Positions 6,602 through 13,427 of a DNA stretch of 20,187 nucleotides are shown one piece after another. The stretch's first letter is position 1; each line of letters opens with the position of its first letter. The notes beneath the pieces were generated by a model, which saw only the letters and a program-made list of their open reading frames with translations, was not told where the DNA came from and made no database searches. The DNA is from DATLFS01 sp035540935 (GTDB lineage: Bacteria; Actinomycetota; CADDZG01; WHSQ01). Position numbers and translations under genes: made by a program. Location of the stretch: positions 1 through 20,187 of the forward strand of contig DATLFS010000098.1 in NCBI GenBank assembly GCA_035540935.1. Direction: 5' to 3'.

Positions 6602-8011
6602 CTACTCGGGGAGCGGCCGGGTCATCGCCTCGGGGTCGACCCAGTCCTCGAACTGCGACTCGGTGACGTACCCGAGCGCGACCGCCGCCTCCTTGAGCGA
6701 TGTCTCCTCCCGGTGAGCCTTGAGGGCGATCTCGGCGGCTTTCTCGTAGCCGATGTGCGGGTTCAGCGCGGTGACGAGCATCAGCGAGTTCTCGAGGTGC
6801 TCCTGTATGCGGCGGTGGTTGGGCTCGATGCCCACCGCGCAGAAGCGGTCGAAGGCTGTCGCGGCGTCGGCCAGCAGCGCGGCCGATTCGAGCACGTTGT
6901 GCAACATCACCGGCTTGTACGTGTTGAGCTGGAAGGCGCCTTGGGTTCCGGCGAAGGCGACGGTGGCATCGTTGCCGATCACCTGCGCGCACACCATCGT
7001 CATGGCTTCCGACTGCGTGGGGTTGATCTTGCCGGGCATGATCGAAGAGCCGGGTTCGTTCTCGGGGATGTTGATCTCGCCGATGCCCGCCCGCGGACCG
7101 CAGGCGTAGTAACGGACGTCGTTCGCGATCTTGTAGAGGGCGACCGCGAGGGTCCGGAGCGCGGCCGACATGTCGACCATCGCGTCGTGGGCGGAGAGCT
7201 CGGCGAACTTGTTCTCCGCCGCGACGAACGTCTTGCCGGTCTCGCGGGTCAGCAGCTCTGCGACGAGATCGCCGAAGCGCGGGTGCGCGTTCAATCCGGT
7301 GCCGACGGCGGTTCCGCCGATGGCGAGCTTGCTCACCCCCGGCACGGCGCGCCGTATGCCGCCGATCGCGTCGTCGATCTGTTGCACCCAGCCGCCGATC
7401 ACCTGGCCGAGGCGGACCGGCGTCGCATCCTGCAGGTGCGTCCTGCCCACCATCACGACGTCGTCGTACGCGGACGCTTTCTCCGCCAGTGTCTCCCGCA
7501 GTTGGGCGATCGCCGGGAGGAGACGATCCTCGACCTCTTCGACCACCGCGATGTGCATCGCGGTGGGGAAGGTGTCGTTCGACGACTGGCCGCGGTTCAC
7601 GTGGTCGTTCGGATGCACCGGCGACTTGCTGCCGACCTCGCCGCCGGCGATCTGGATCGCCCGGTTGGCGATCACCTCGTTGGCGTTCATGTTCGACTGG
7701 GTTCCCGAACCGGTCTGCCAGACGACCAGCGGGAACTCCTCGTCGAGCTTGCCTTCGATCACCTCGTCGGCCGCTTGGACGACCAGCTCGACGATCTCAT
7801 GTGGCAGCTGCCCCAGCTCGCCGTTCGCCTGGGCGGCACACTTCTTGAGGAGTCCGAGAGCGCGGATGACGGGACGCCCCCACACGAAGCGGTCGCGCCC
7901 GATCGGGAAGTTCTCGATCGACCGCTGCGTCTGCGCGCCCCATAGGCGCTCCGCAGGGACCCTGACCTCGCCGAGGCTGTCCTTGTCCACGCGCGTTCCA
8001 TCTTCGCTCAT
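6602..8011 (-). CDS. fumC: Class II fumarate hydratase
   Basis: 469 residues, the usual length. It reversibly hydrates fumarate to L-malate in the TCA cycle, as a cytoplasmic homotetramer that needs no iron-sulfur cluster. Diagnostic motifs are GSGTQSNMNANEV (about 101-113), GQSSNDTFPT (141-150), GRTHLQDATPV with His192, and the fumarase/aspartase signature GSSIMPGKINP (321-331) with catalytic Ser322. These fit FumC rather than aspartase or argininosuccinate lyase, although a close relative cannot be excluded by eye. ATG 8011 gives MSEDGTRVDKDSLGEV, the normal N-terminus. No Shine-Dalgarno is obvious; GAGAAT lies 6 nt upstream, so a leaderless transcript is possible. A peptidase gene lies 35 bp upstream on the same strand. 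Confidence 0.97.
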   Translation of the reverse strand: MSEDGTRVDKDSLGEVRVPAERLWGAQTQRSIENFPIGRDRFVWGRPVIRALGLLKKCAAQANGELGQLPHEIVELVVQAADEVIEGKLDEEFPLVVWQTGSGTQSNMNANEVIANRAIQIAGGEVGSKSPVHPNDHVNRGQSSNDTFPTAMHIAVVEEVEDRLLPAIAQLRETLAEKASAYDDVVMVGRTHLQDATPVRLGQVIGGWVQQIDDAIGGIRRAVPGVSKLAIGGTAVGTGLNAHPRFGDLVAELLTRETGKTFVAAENKFAELSAHDAMVDMSAALRTLAVALYKIANDVRYYACGPRAGIGEINIPENEPGSSIMPGKINPTQSEAMTMVCAQVIGNDATVAFAGTQGAFQLNTYKPVMLHNVLESAALLADAATAFDRFCAVGIEPNHRRIQEHLENSLMLVTALNPHIGYEKAAEIALKAHREETSLKEAAVALGYVTESQFEDWVDPEAMTRPLPE

Positions 8012-8046
8012 GGGTCGATTCTCGCAGGAGATCGGCCGGCCGCGCC

Positions 8047-8679
8047 TCAACCCCCCGTCAGGCGCTCGAGGTACCAGTCCCGCGGCGTCCCGTCCCGGTG
8101 ATAGCGGCGCCGGATCTCCTGCGGCGTGAGCCGGGTCTCGAAGTGCATCGGATCGACCCGCGACCACCGTCCACCCCATCCACCGCCCTCCGCCTCCCAC
8201 TGCTCGACGACCTCCATCGGCATGTCGCCTTCAACGCCCAGCGGATTCGTCAGCGCGTTCACGTCGATCGCGAGGCCGAATGCATGCATCGACTTCGCCT
8301 CGCCGCCGCGGACACTGCGATTGATGTACGACCAGTCGTCGACCTCCCCCTCCGCGACGAGCGCGGCGTAAGCCGGGGCGCGCGCCTCGAAGAGCCTCTC
8401 CAGCCGGAGGAAATGGCGCGCCGCGTCGCGGTGGACGAACATGGGGCGTCCGAGGAAGTCGATCGAGACGATGTTGCGGGCGCGGTAAGACGGCGCGTCC
8501 GGATCGCCGTAGTGGCGCTCGGCCCATTGCGGATGACCCGGCGTCTCCGCGGGAGTCCGGGGCTCCGGGGCCGGCTGGCGTCCCAGGGCGACCGCGGTCG
8601 TCACCAGCGCGACCGCGCCGATCCAGGCCGCGATGCGTTTCCCGCGGGTGCGTCCGGGCGTCGGCTTCGTCGTGCGCAT
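8047..8679 (-). CDS. Membrane-anchored M15-family peptidase (D-Ala-D-Ala carboxypeptidase/endolysin-like)
   Basis: 210 residues. A basic N-terminus and hydrophobic segment (about 14-33) anchor it or direct its export. The catalytic domain shows the M15 zinc site: SMHAFGLAIDVN with His132 and Asp139, and DPMHFE with Asp166 and His169. WGGRW precedes the second motif, as in the PF13539 (M15C-like) group, which includes L-Ala-D-Glu endopeptidases and VanY-like carboxypeptidases. It probably trims peptidoglycan peptides outside the membrane; the exact bond cut cannot be read from sequence. ATG 8679 directly follows a CT-rich tract with no Shine-Dalgarno. TAGCGT (8694-8689) lies 9 nt before the start. 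Confidence 0.88.
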   Translation of the reverse strand: MRTTKPTPGRTRGKRIAAWIGAVALVTTAVALGRQPAPEPRTPAETPGHPQWAERHYGDPDAPSYRARNIVSIDFLGRPMFVHRDAARHFLRLERLFEARAPAYAALVAEGEVDDWSYINRSVRGGEAKSMHAFGLAIDVNALTNPLGVEGDMPMEVVEQWEAEGGGWGGRWSRVDPMHFETRLTPQEIRRRYHRDGTPRDWYLERLTGG

Positions 8680-8785
8680 GAGAGAGAGACGCTACCGGCG
8701 CCGTTCCGGTTGCGGGCGCTCCCGTTGCTAGGCTGCGCGGGCGCCGCAGGACGGGCGGCGCCACCCAACGGCCGAGGAGTCGGAT
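8680..8785. promoter_or_regulatory. Divergent intergenic region, two candidate -10 elements
   Basis: This is the longest non-coding stretch in the window, between the peptidase (minus) and the eight-gene operon (plus). Minus strand: TAGCGT at 8694-8689, 9 nt before ATG 8679. Plus strand: TAGGCT at 8729-8734, about 50 nt before the start at 8786, leaving a short leader with a Shine-Dalgarno. TAG 8729-8731 is also the last in-frame stop upstream of the plus gene. No convincing -35, operator repeat or riboswitch was seen. Confidence 0.35.
8774..8779 (+). promoter_or_regulatory. Shine-Dalgarno pointing to a CTG start
   Basis: GAGGAG ends 6 nt before CTG 8786. No ATG, GTG or TTG lies in this frame between the stop at 8729-8731 and GTG 8807. 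The spacing suits CTG 8786 and is too long (27 nt) for GTG 8807. Confidence 0.5.
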
Positions 8786-10510
8786 CTGACCAAGCGCGTC
8801 CTTCTGGTGGCCCTCGTGGGGGTCGTCGTCGCGGCCGCGGCGGCGATCGCCCTGCGCGCGCCCGGCGACGGCGTCCCCGGGCTCTCCGAGGAGGCGCCGA
8901 CCGTGGAAGAGATGGCACGGGTGGTGGGCGGACCCGTCCTCCGTCACCTCGCCCGCGGGAGCGTGCCCGCGCGTTCCGGCGACATCGCGGTGGTGCCGAA
9001 GCCGCACAACTACATCATCGGGCAGCCGGACTACACCACGCTCGGCAGCGGCGCGCCGTGGATCAACACGTCCCACCCGAACCCGTGGGCCTACCTCGCC
9101 CGCGTCCCGATCATCGTGCGCGGGCCCGGCGTCGAGGCGGGCGCGGAGAACGACGACGTGGTCGACATCGCCGCCGTCGCGCCGACGTACGCGCAGCTTC
9201 TCGATCTCGCTCTCGACGCCGAGGCGGAGCCCCTTCCCGGCATCTCCGCACGGCGCCCGCCGAAGGCGATCGTCACCATCGTCATCGACGGCGGCGGGTG
9301 GAACACGCTCCGGCAGCACCCCGCGTCGTGGCCGGTCCTCCGCCGGCTTCGCCGCGAGGGCACGACCTACGTCAACGCGACGATCGGCTCGGCTCCGTCG
9401 ATCACCGGAGCCCTCCACGCGACCCTCGGAACCGGCGTGTACCCGGCGACCCACGGCATCCCCGGCAACGTGATGCGTTCGCCGGAGGACGGCGAGATCG
9501 TGGACGTCTACCTGGACGACGCCGACCCGCGCTACCTGGAGCGCCCCGCCCTCGTGGAGCTGTGGGACGAGGCGCACGACAACGCTGCGGTCGTCGGCAC
9601 CGTGTCCTGGGAGGGGTGGCACCTCGGGATGATCGGCAAGGGCGCCGGCCGCCCCGGCGGGGACAAGGACCTCGCGGTCATCTGGGACATCGACGATCAC
9701 GAGTGGTGGGTGAACGAGGACTACTACACGCTTCCCGCTTACCTGCAGGAAACCGACATCGCGACGCTCGAGCGCTACGAGGAGGAGCTCGACGAGCGCG
9801 ACGGCCTCGCCGACGGCACCTGGTTCGGCCACACCGTCGCGGAGCTTCGCAGCGACGTGCTGCGCGCCGCCACCCCTGCGTTCGCCCGCTTCACCGGCGA
9901 TGCGGTCGTCGACGTGATCCGCCGCGAACCCTGGGGGAGGGACGACGTCACCGACTTCCTGTGGGTCGAGATGAAAGCCCCGGACACCGCGGGGCACCAG
10001 TTCAACATGGTGAACCCGGAGGTAGGGGACGTCCTCGCGGAGACGGATCGTCAGATCGGCAGGATGCTCGCCGCGCTCGACCGCAAGATCGGCCGCGGCG
10101 AGTACCTCGTGCTGGTGACCGCCGATCACGGCCAGCAGCCCATCGCCGAGGCGGCCGGCGGCTGGCGGATCTCGATGCAGGAGATGGAGCGCGACCTCGT
10201 CGCCGCGTTCGGTGACATCGTGCAGAAGGTGACGACCGCCGACCTCTACCTCGACCGCGACGCCGTGGAGCGGCTGGGCGTCGAGGTCGAGGACGTAGCG
10301 CGCTTCCTCGGCGCCTACACGCTCGGCGACTCCCTGCCCGACGGCATCCCCGGGCGCGATCTGGTGCCTCCCGCGCGGCTCGACGACCGCGTGATCGCCG
10401 GCGCGTTCCCGGCGGAGTGGTTGCGGTCGCTGTCGGAGCAGGAGATCTCCGCTCTGGGGGAGGGCGACTTCGAGGAGGGTCGTCTCACGAAGGAGCCGGG
10501 GTCGCCGTGA
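8786..10510 (+). CDS. Secreted alkaline-phosphatase-superfamily hydrolase 1 (circularly permuted)
   Basis: 574 residues counting from CTG 8786, which adds LTKRVLL and completes an anchor or signal segment; GTG 8807 is the alternative (567). All catalytic positions of the NPP/PafA-type fold are present: Asp168 (VIDGGGWN), nucleophile Thr207 (SAPSITG), Asp400 and His404 (APDTAGH), and Asp447-His448 (TADHGQQ). The remaining zinc His appears to be His97 in NTSHPNPW, N-terminal to the core. It sits in a block (RSGDIAV near 63-69, RVPIIVRGPGV, AAVAPTYAQLL near 130-139) that normally ends such enzymes. No His follows the DHG. A Thr nucleophile suggests phosphomono- or diesters, not a sulfatase. GTGA overlap couples it to the MFS gene. 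The substrate is unknown. Confidence 0.85.
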   Translation: MTKRVLLVALVGVVVAAAAAIALRAPGDGVPGLSEEAPTVEEMARVVGGPVLRHLARGSVPARSGDIAVVPKPHNYIIGQPDYTTLGSGAPWINTSHPNPWAYLARVPIIVRGPGVEAGAENDDVVDIAAVAPTYAQLLDLALDAEAEPLPGISARRPPKAIVTIVIDGGGWNTLRQHPASWPVLRRLRREGTTYVNATIGSAPSITGALHATLGTGVYPATHGIPGNVMRSPEDGEIVDVYLDDADPRYLERPALVELWDEAHDNAAVVGTVSWEGWHLGMIGKGAGRPGGDKDLAVIWDIDDHEWWVNEDYYTLPAYLQETDIATLERYEEELDERDGLADGTWFGHTVAELRSDVLRAATPAFARFTGDAVVDVIRREPWGRDDVTDFLWVEMKAPDTAGHQFNMVNPEVGDVLAETDRQIGRMLAALDRKIGRGEYLVLVTADHGQQPIAEAAGGWRISMQEMERDLVAAFGDIVQKVTTADLYLDRDAVERLGVEVEDVARFLGAYTLGDSLPDGIPGRDLVPPARLDDRVIAGAFPAEWLRSLSEQEISALGEGDFEEGRLTKEPGSP

Positions 10511-11793
10511 AGATGCTGCGGCGCGCAGTGACCCTGTTCACGGGCTCGCGCGACTTCACTTTCCTGATGGCGGTCCAGTTCCTCGCGCAGGCCGGTGACG
10601 GCATCGTACAGACCGCCCTCGCCAAGTTCATCGTCTTCGGCGGGCAGCAGGGCTTCGACCTGGAGGCGGCGCGTTCCCCCGACGAGCTGCTCCGCATCGC
10701 GCTCTACGTCTTCGTCCCCTATACCGTCGTCAGTCCTTTCCTGGGAGTCGTGATCGACCGCTGGGATCGCCGCCGGCTCCTCATGGTGGCGAACGGCCTG
10801 CGCGCCGTCGTGCTGCTGGCGCTCGCGGTTGCCGGTGTGGGTGCGTTCGGCGACCTCCCGCTGTTCCTCGCGTTCCTGCTGACGCTCAGCTCGACGCGCG
10901 TCGTGCTCGCGACGAAAGCGGCGGCGCTGCCGGTGGCGTTGCGCGGCGACATGCTCGTCGAAGGGAACGCCGTGTCTCAGCTCGGCGGCGCGATGGCGCA
11001 GCTCGGCGGCGCTGCGGTCGCGTTCGTGGCGGCCTCGCTGGTCGACGTCGAGCCCATCGTTCTCGCCGGCGCGCTGGTTTATGCGCTGGGTGCGGCGGCG
11101 CCGCTCGGGATCGAAAAGGTAGGGGAGGCGCGGGCCAAACGCTCTTTCACCGCGGAGGTGGCGCGCGTCGCGCGTTCGATCGTCGACGGGATCGCCGAGG
11201 TCGCGCGTCGCCCGCAGGCCGGAGCGAGCATCACGACGTACTTCTGGCTCCGTTTCCTCTGGTCGTTCGCCATCGTCGGCATCGGCTTCATCGCGCGCGA
11301 TCTGGTCGCGGGCGACGACTTCTTGATCCTGGCACTGACCGGAGGGTCCGGCGCCTTGGGCGCCGTGCTGGGCTTCGTCCTGGCCGCCGCTCTCCTCGAG
11401 CGCGTTGCGACGACGGCGCGTCTCGTCGTAGGCGCGGCCGCGGTCGCCGGCGCGGCGGTCGCGCTTCTCGGTGCGATCGAGGTCGAGGCCGCGCTCGCCG
11501 TGCTGACCTTCTTCCTCGGGTTGGGGTTCTTCCTCGGGAAGATCTCGCTGGACACGCTGGTGCAGCAGGCGCTGGGCGACGACTTCCGCGGGCGCGCGTT
11601 CTCGCTGTACGACATCGCCTACAACCTCGCCTGGGTGCTTGCGGCGACGATCATGCAGCTGTGGTGGTCGGAGAGCCTTCAGGGTGGCCTGATCGCGTCC
11701 GTGGGAGTGGCGTTCCTGATCGGGCTCGCAGCGCTCGCCCTCTGGTACCGGCGCGCCGGGCTCCTCCGCGTGACGACACCTGCGGCGCCGTGA
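10507..11793 (+). CDS. MFS transporter
   Basis: 428-residue polytopic membrane protein with about 12 hydrophobic segments. It carries the MFS-type cytoplasmic loop VVIDRWDRRRLLM (about 80-92) after the first helices, and a central basic linker (KVGEARAKRS) between the halves. A late GRAFSLYDIAYN stretch is like that of MFS_3-type exporters. GTG 10507 overlaps the upstream stop (GTGA) and has AAGGAG at 10490-10495, 11 nt before it; ATG 10513 is a close alternative. Its stop again overlaps the next GTG by 4 bp. Lying between two related secreted hydrolases, it may export or import a substrate or product of those enzymes. That role is inference; the sequence gives no substrate. Confidence 0.85.
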   Translation: MKMLRRAVTLFTGSRDFTFLMAVQFLAQAGDGIVQTALAKFIVFGGQQGFDLEAARSPDELLRIALYVFVPYTVVSPFLGVVIDRWDRRRLLMVANGLRAVVLLALAVAGVGAFGDLPLFLAFLLTLSSTRVVLATKAAALPVALRGDMLVEGNAVSQLGGAMAQLGGAAVAFVAASLVDVEPIVLAGALVYALGAAAPLGIEKVGEARAKRSFTAEVARVARSIVDGIAEVARRPQAGASITTYFWLRFLWSFAIVGIGFIARDLVAGDDFLILALTGGSGALGAVLGFVLAAALLERVATTARLVVGAAAVAGAAVALLGAIEVEAALAVLTFFLGLGFFLGKISLDTLVQQALGDDFRGRAFSLYDIAYNLAWVLAATIMQLWWSESLQGGLIASVGVAFLIGLAALALWYRRAGLLRVTTPAAP

Positions 11794-13415
11794 GGTTCCT
11801 GCGTCCGGCCGCGGCCGTCGTGGCGTTGCTCCTGATCGCCGGGACCGGCGCGGCGCTCTATCTGCAGGACCGAGGAGGAGTGCCGTCGTTCCGGGCGCAG
11901 GCGTGCGCGCTCCCACGGGAATGGCTCGTGAGGACCCAGCGCGGCTATCACGAACCGCGATCGGGCCAGATCGCGATCCTGCCGGTGACCCCGGCTTACA
12001 TGGCGTCGGGAGGGCAGGGGTGGAGCCACTCCGGACCGTGGCCCTACCTGCAGGACGTGCCGCTGGTCGCGTACGGCCCGAAGATCATCCGGCCGGCGGT
12101 GATCGATCGGCCCGTCACGCTCGCCGACCTCGCACCGACTACCGCGGCGTTGATGGGATTCGGCGGGCTGCGCGGCGTCGAGGGCCGCGTCCTGCGCGAG
12201 GTTGCGGGATCCGGAGAGCGCCCGGCGCTCATCCTGACGATCATCTGGGACGGCGGCGGCTGGAACACCCTCGATCAGTGGCCCGACGCCTGGCCGAACC
12301 TCAGGCGCATGATGGAGCGCGGCGCGCTGTACCGGCGCGCAACCGTGGGGTCTTCGCCTTCGGTGACCCCGGCCGTGCACTCGACGATCGGCACGGGTCT
12401 GTTCCCGAAGGACCATGCGATCACCGGCGTCCCCGTGCGGGACGAGGCCGGCGTGGTCGTCGATGCGTTCCTGGAGGGGGAGTCGAGCAGGTTCCTGATC
12501 GCGCCGACGGTGGGCGAGCTGTGGGACGAGGCGAACGAGAACCGCGCTCGGATCGGGCTGCTCGGCTACGAGCCGTGGCATCTCGGCATGATCGGCAAGG
12601 GCGCGGAGAAGCCGGGCGGCGACCGTGACCATGCGGTGTGGGTGGATCACGAGACGAGCGAGTGGAAGACGAATCCGGCCCACTACGAGCTGCCACCGTC
12701 GGTGGCCGCGGCGGACGGGCTGGAGGAGGACGTCCGCCGTCTCGACGCCGCCGACGGCGAGATCGATCGCGCGTGGGGCGACCTCGAGATCCTCGACATC
12801 CCGGATCGGCTCGAGGAGACGCCCGCGTTCGTCCACTACCACGGGCGCGCTCTGCGGCGGATGATCGCTCGCGAGGGATACGGCGCGGATCGCGTGACCG
12901 ACCTCCTCTACACGAACTTCAAGCAGATCGACCGCGTCGGTCACTACTTCAACATGGCGTCGGATCAGGTGCGGCAGAACCTGGTGGCGAGCGATCGCGA
13001 GCTCGGACGGACCCTCGCGTTCCTCGACGAAGAGGTCGGCAGGGGCAACTACGTCGTCTTCCTAACCGCCGATCACGGCCAGCAGCCGGACCAGGATGCG
13101 ATCGACGGTTACGGCATCAACCCGCGCGAGCTCGAGGCCGACATCGATCGCGAGTTCGGCCCGATCACGCGCGCCGCCTGGCCGACGGAGGTCTTCTTGC
13201 TGGAGGACGAGATGGAGGCGCGCGGGGTGCAGATCGCGGACGTCGCGCGTTTCCTCGGCGGCTACCGCCTGATCGAGAACACCGGCGACCCGGCGGTGAA
13301 GGTCGCCGGGAAGGGCGTCTTCGACCCGACGGACAGGTTGTTCGACCTCGCCATCCCCGCGTCCCTGCTGCCCCGGATCACCTGCTCCGGGGGCGACCCT
13401 TCGGCCCGCCGCTAG
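11790..13415 (+). CDS. Secreted alkaline-phosphatase-superfamily hydrolase 2 (circularly permuted)
   Basis: 541 residues from GTG 11790, which overlaps the MFS stop (GTGA). An N-terminal anchor or signal segment spans about 5-25. Catalytic positions are Asp154 (IIWDGGGWN), nucleophile Thr193 (SSPSVTP), Asp381 and His385 (QIDRVGHYF), and Asp428-His429 (TADHGQQ). As in hydrolase 1, the presumed third zinc His (His80, GWSHSGPW) precedes the core, within RGYHEPRSGQ, VPLVAYGPK and LADLAPTTAALMG (about 51-123). No His follows Asp428-His429. Both copies keep a PWHLGMIGKGA/PGGD segment (here about 262-278) missing from the third paralogue. The protein ends in DVARFLGGYRL plus a short tail. Phosphoester or phosphodiester hydrolysis outside the membrane is likely; the substrate is unknown. 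Confidence 0.85.
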   Translation: MRFLRPAAAVVALLLIAGTGAALYLQDRGGVPSFRAQACALPREWLVRTQRGYHEPRSGQIAILPVTPAYMASGGQGWSHSGPWPYLQDVPLVAYGPKIIRPAVIDRPVTLADLAPTTAALMGFGGLRGVEGRVLREVAGSGERPALILTIIWDGGGWNTLDQWPDAWPNLRRMMERGALYRRATVGSSPSVTPAVHSTIGTGLFPKDHAITGVPVRDEAGVVVDAFLEGESSRFLIAPTVGELWDEANENRARIGLLGYEPWHLGMIGKGAEKPGGDRDHAVWVDHETSEWKTNPAHYELPPSVAAADGLEEDVRRLDAADGEIDRAWGDLEILDIPDRLEETPAFVHYHGRALRRMIAREGYGADRVTDLLYTNFKQIDRVGHYFNMASDQVRQNLVASDRELGRTLAFLDEEVGRGNYVVFLTADHGQQPDQDAIDGYGINPRELEADIDREFGPITRAAWPTEVFLLEDEMEARGVQIADVARFLGGYRLIENTGDPAVKVAGKGVFDPTDRLFDLAIPASLLPRITCSGGDPSARR

Positions 13416-13418
13416 GAT
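13413..13418 (+). promoter_or_regulatory. Candidate internal -10 overlapping a stop codon
   Basis: TAGGAT combines the TAG stop of hydrolase 2 (13413-13415) with three more bases to give a TANNNT hexamer, 9 nt before GTG 13428. It sits at one of only two places in the operon where genes do not overlap. The AGGA within it could instead be a weak Shine-Dalgarno (10 nt spacing). Confidence 0.25.
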
Positions 13419-13427
13419 GACGATCCC

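Noticed and set aside
8047..8679. vanY-type vancomycin resistance gene
   Set aside because: The M15 zinc motifs are general to peptidoglycan peptidases, and there is no vanHAX, vanRS or related gene nearby.
8680..8785. Small gene, tRNA or riboswitch in the longest gap
   Set aside because: 106 bp with no cloverleaf, no conserved aptamer pattern and no supported open frame; only the -10-like hexamers and one Shine-Dalgarno stand out.
8786..13415. Hydrolases 1 and 2 as sulfatases matching the sulfotransferase
   Set aside because: No C/S-x-P/A-x-R formylglycine motif; the nucleophile position is Thr, as in phosphodiesterases and PafA-like phosphatases.
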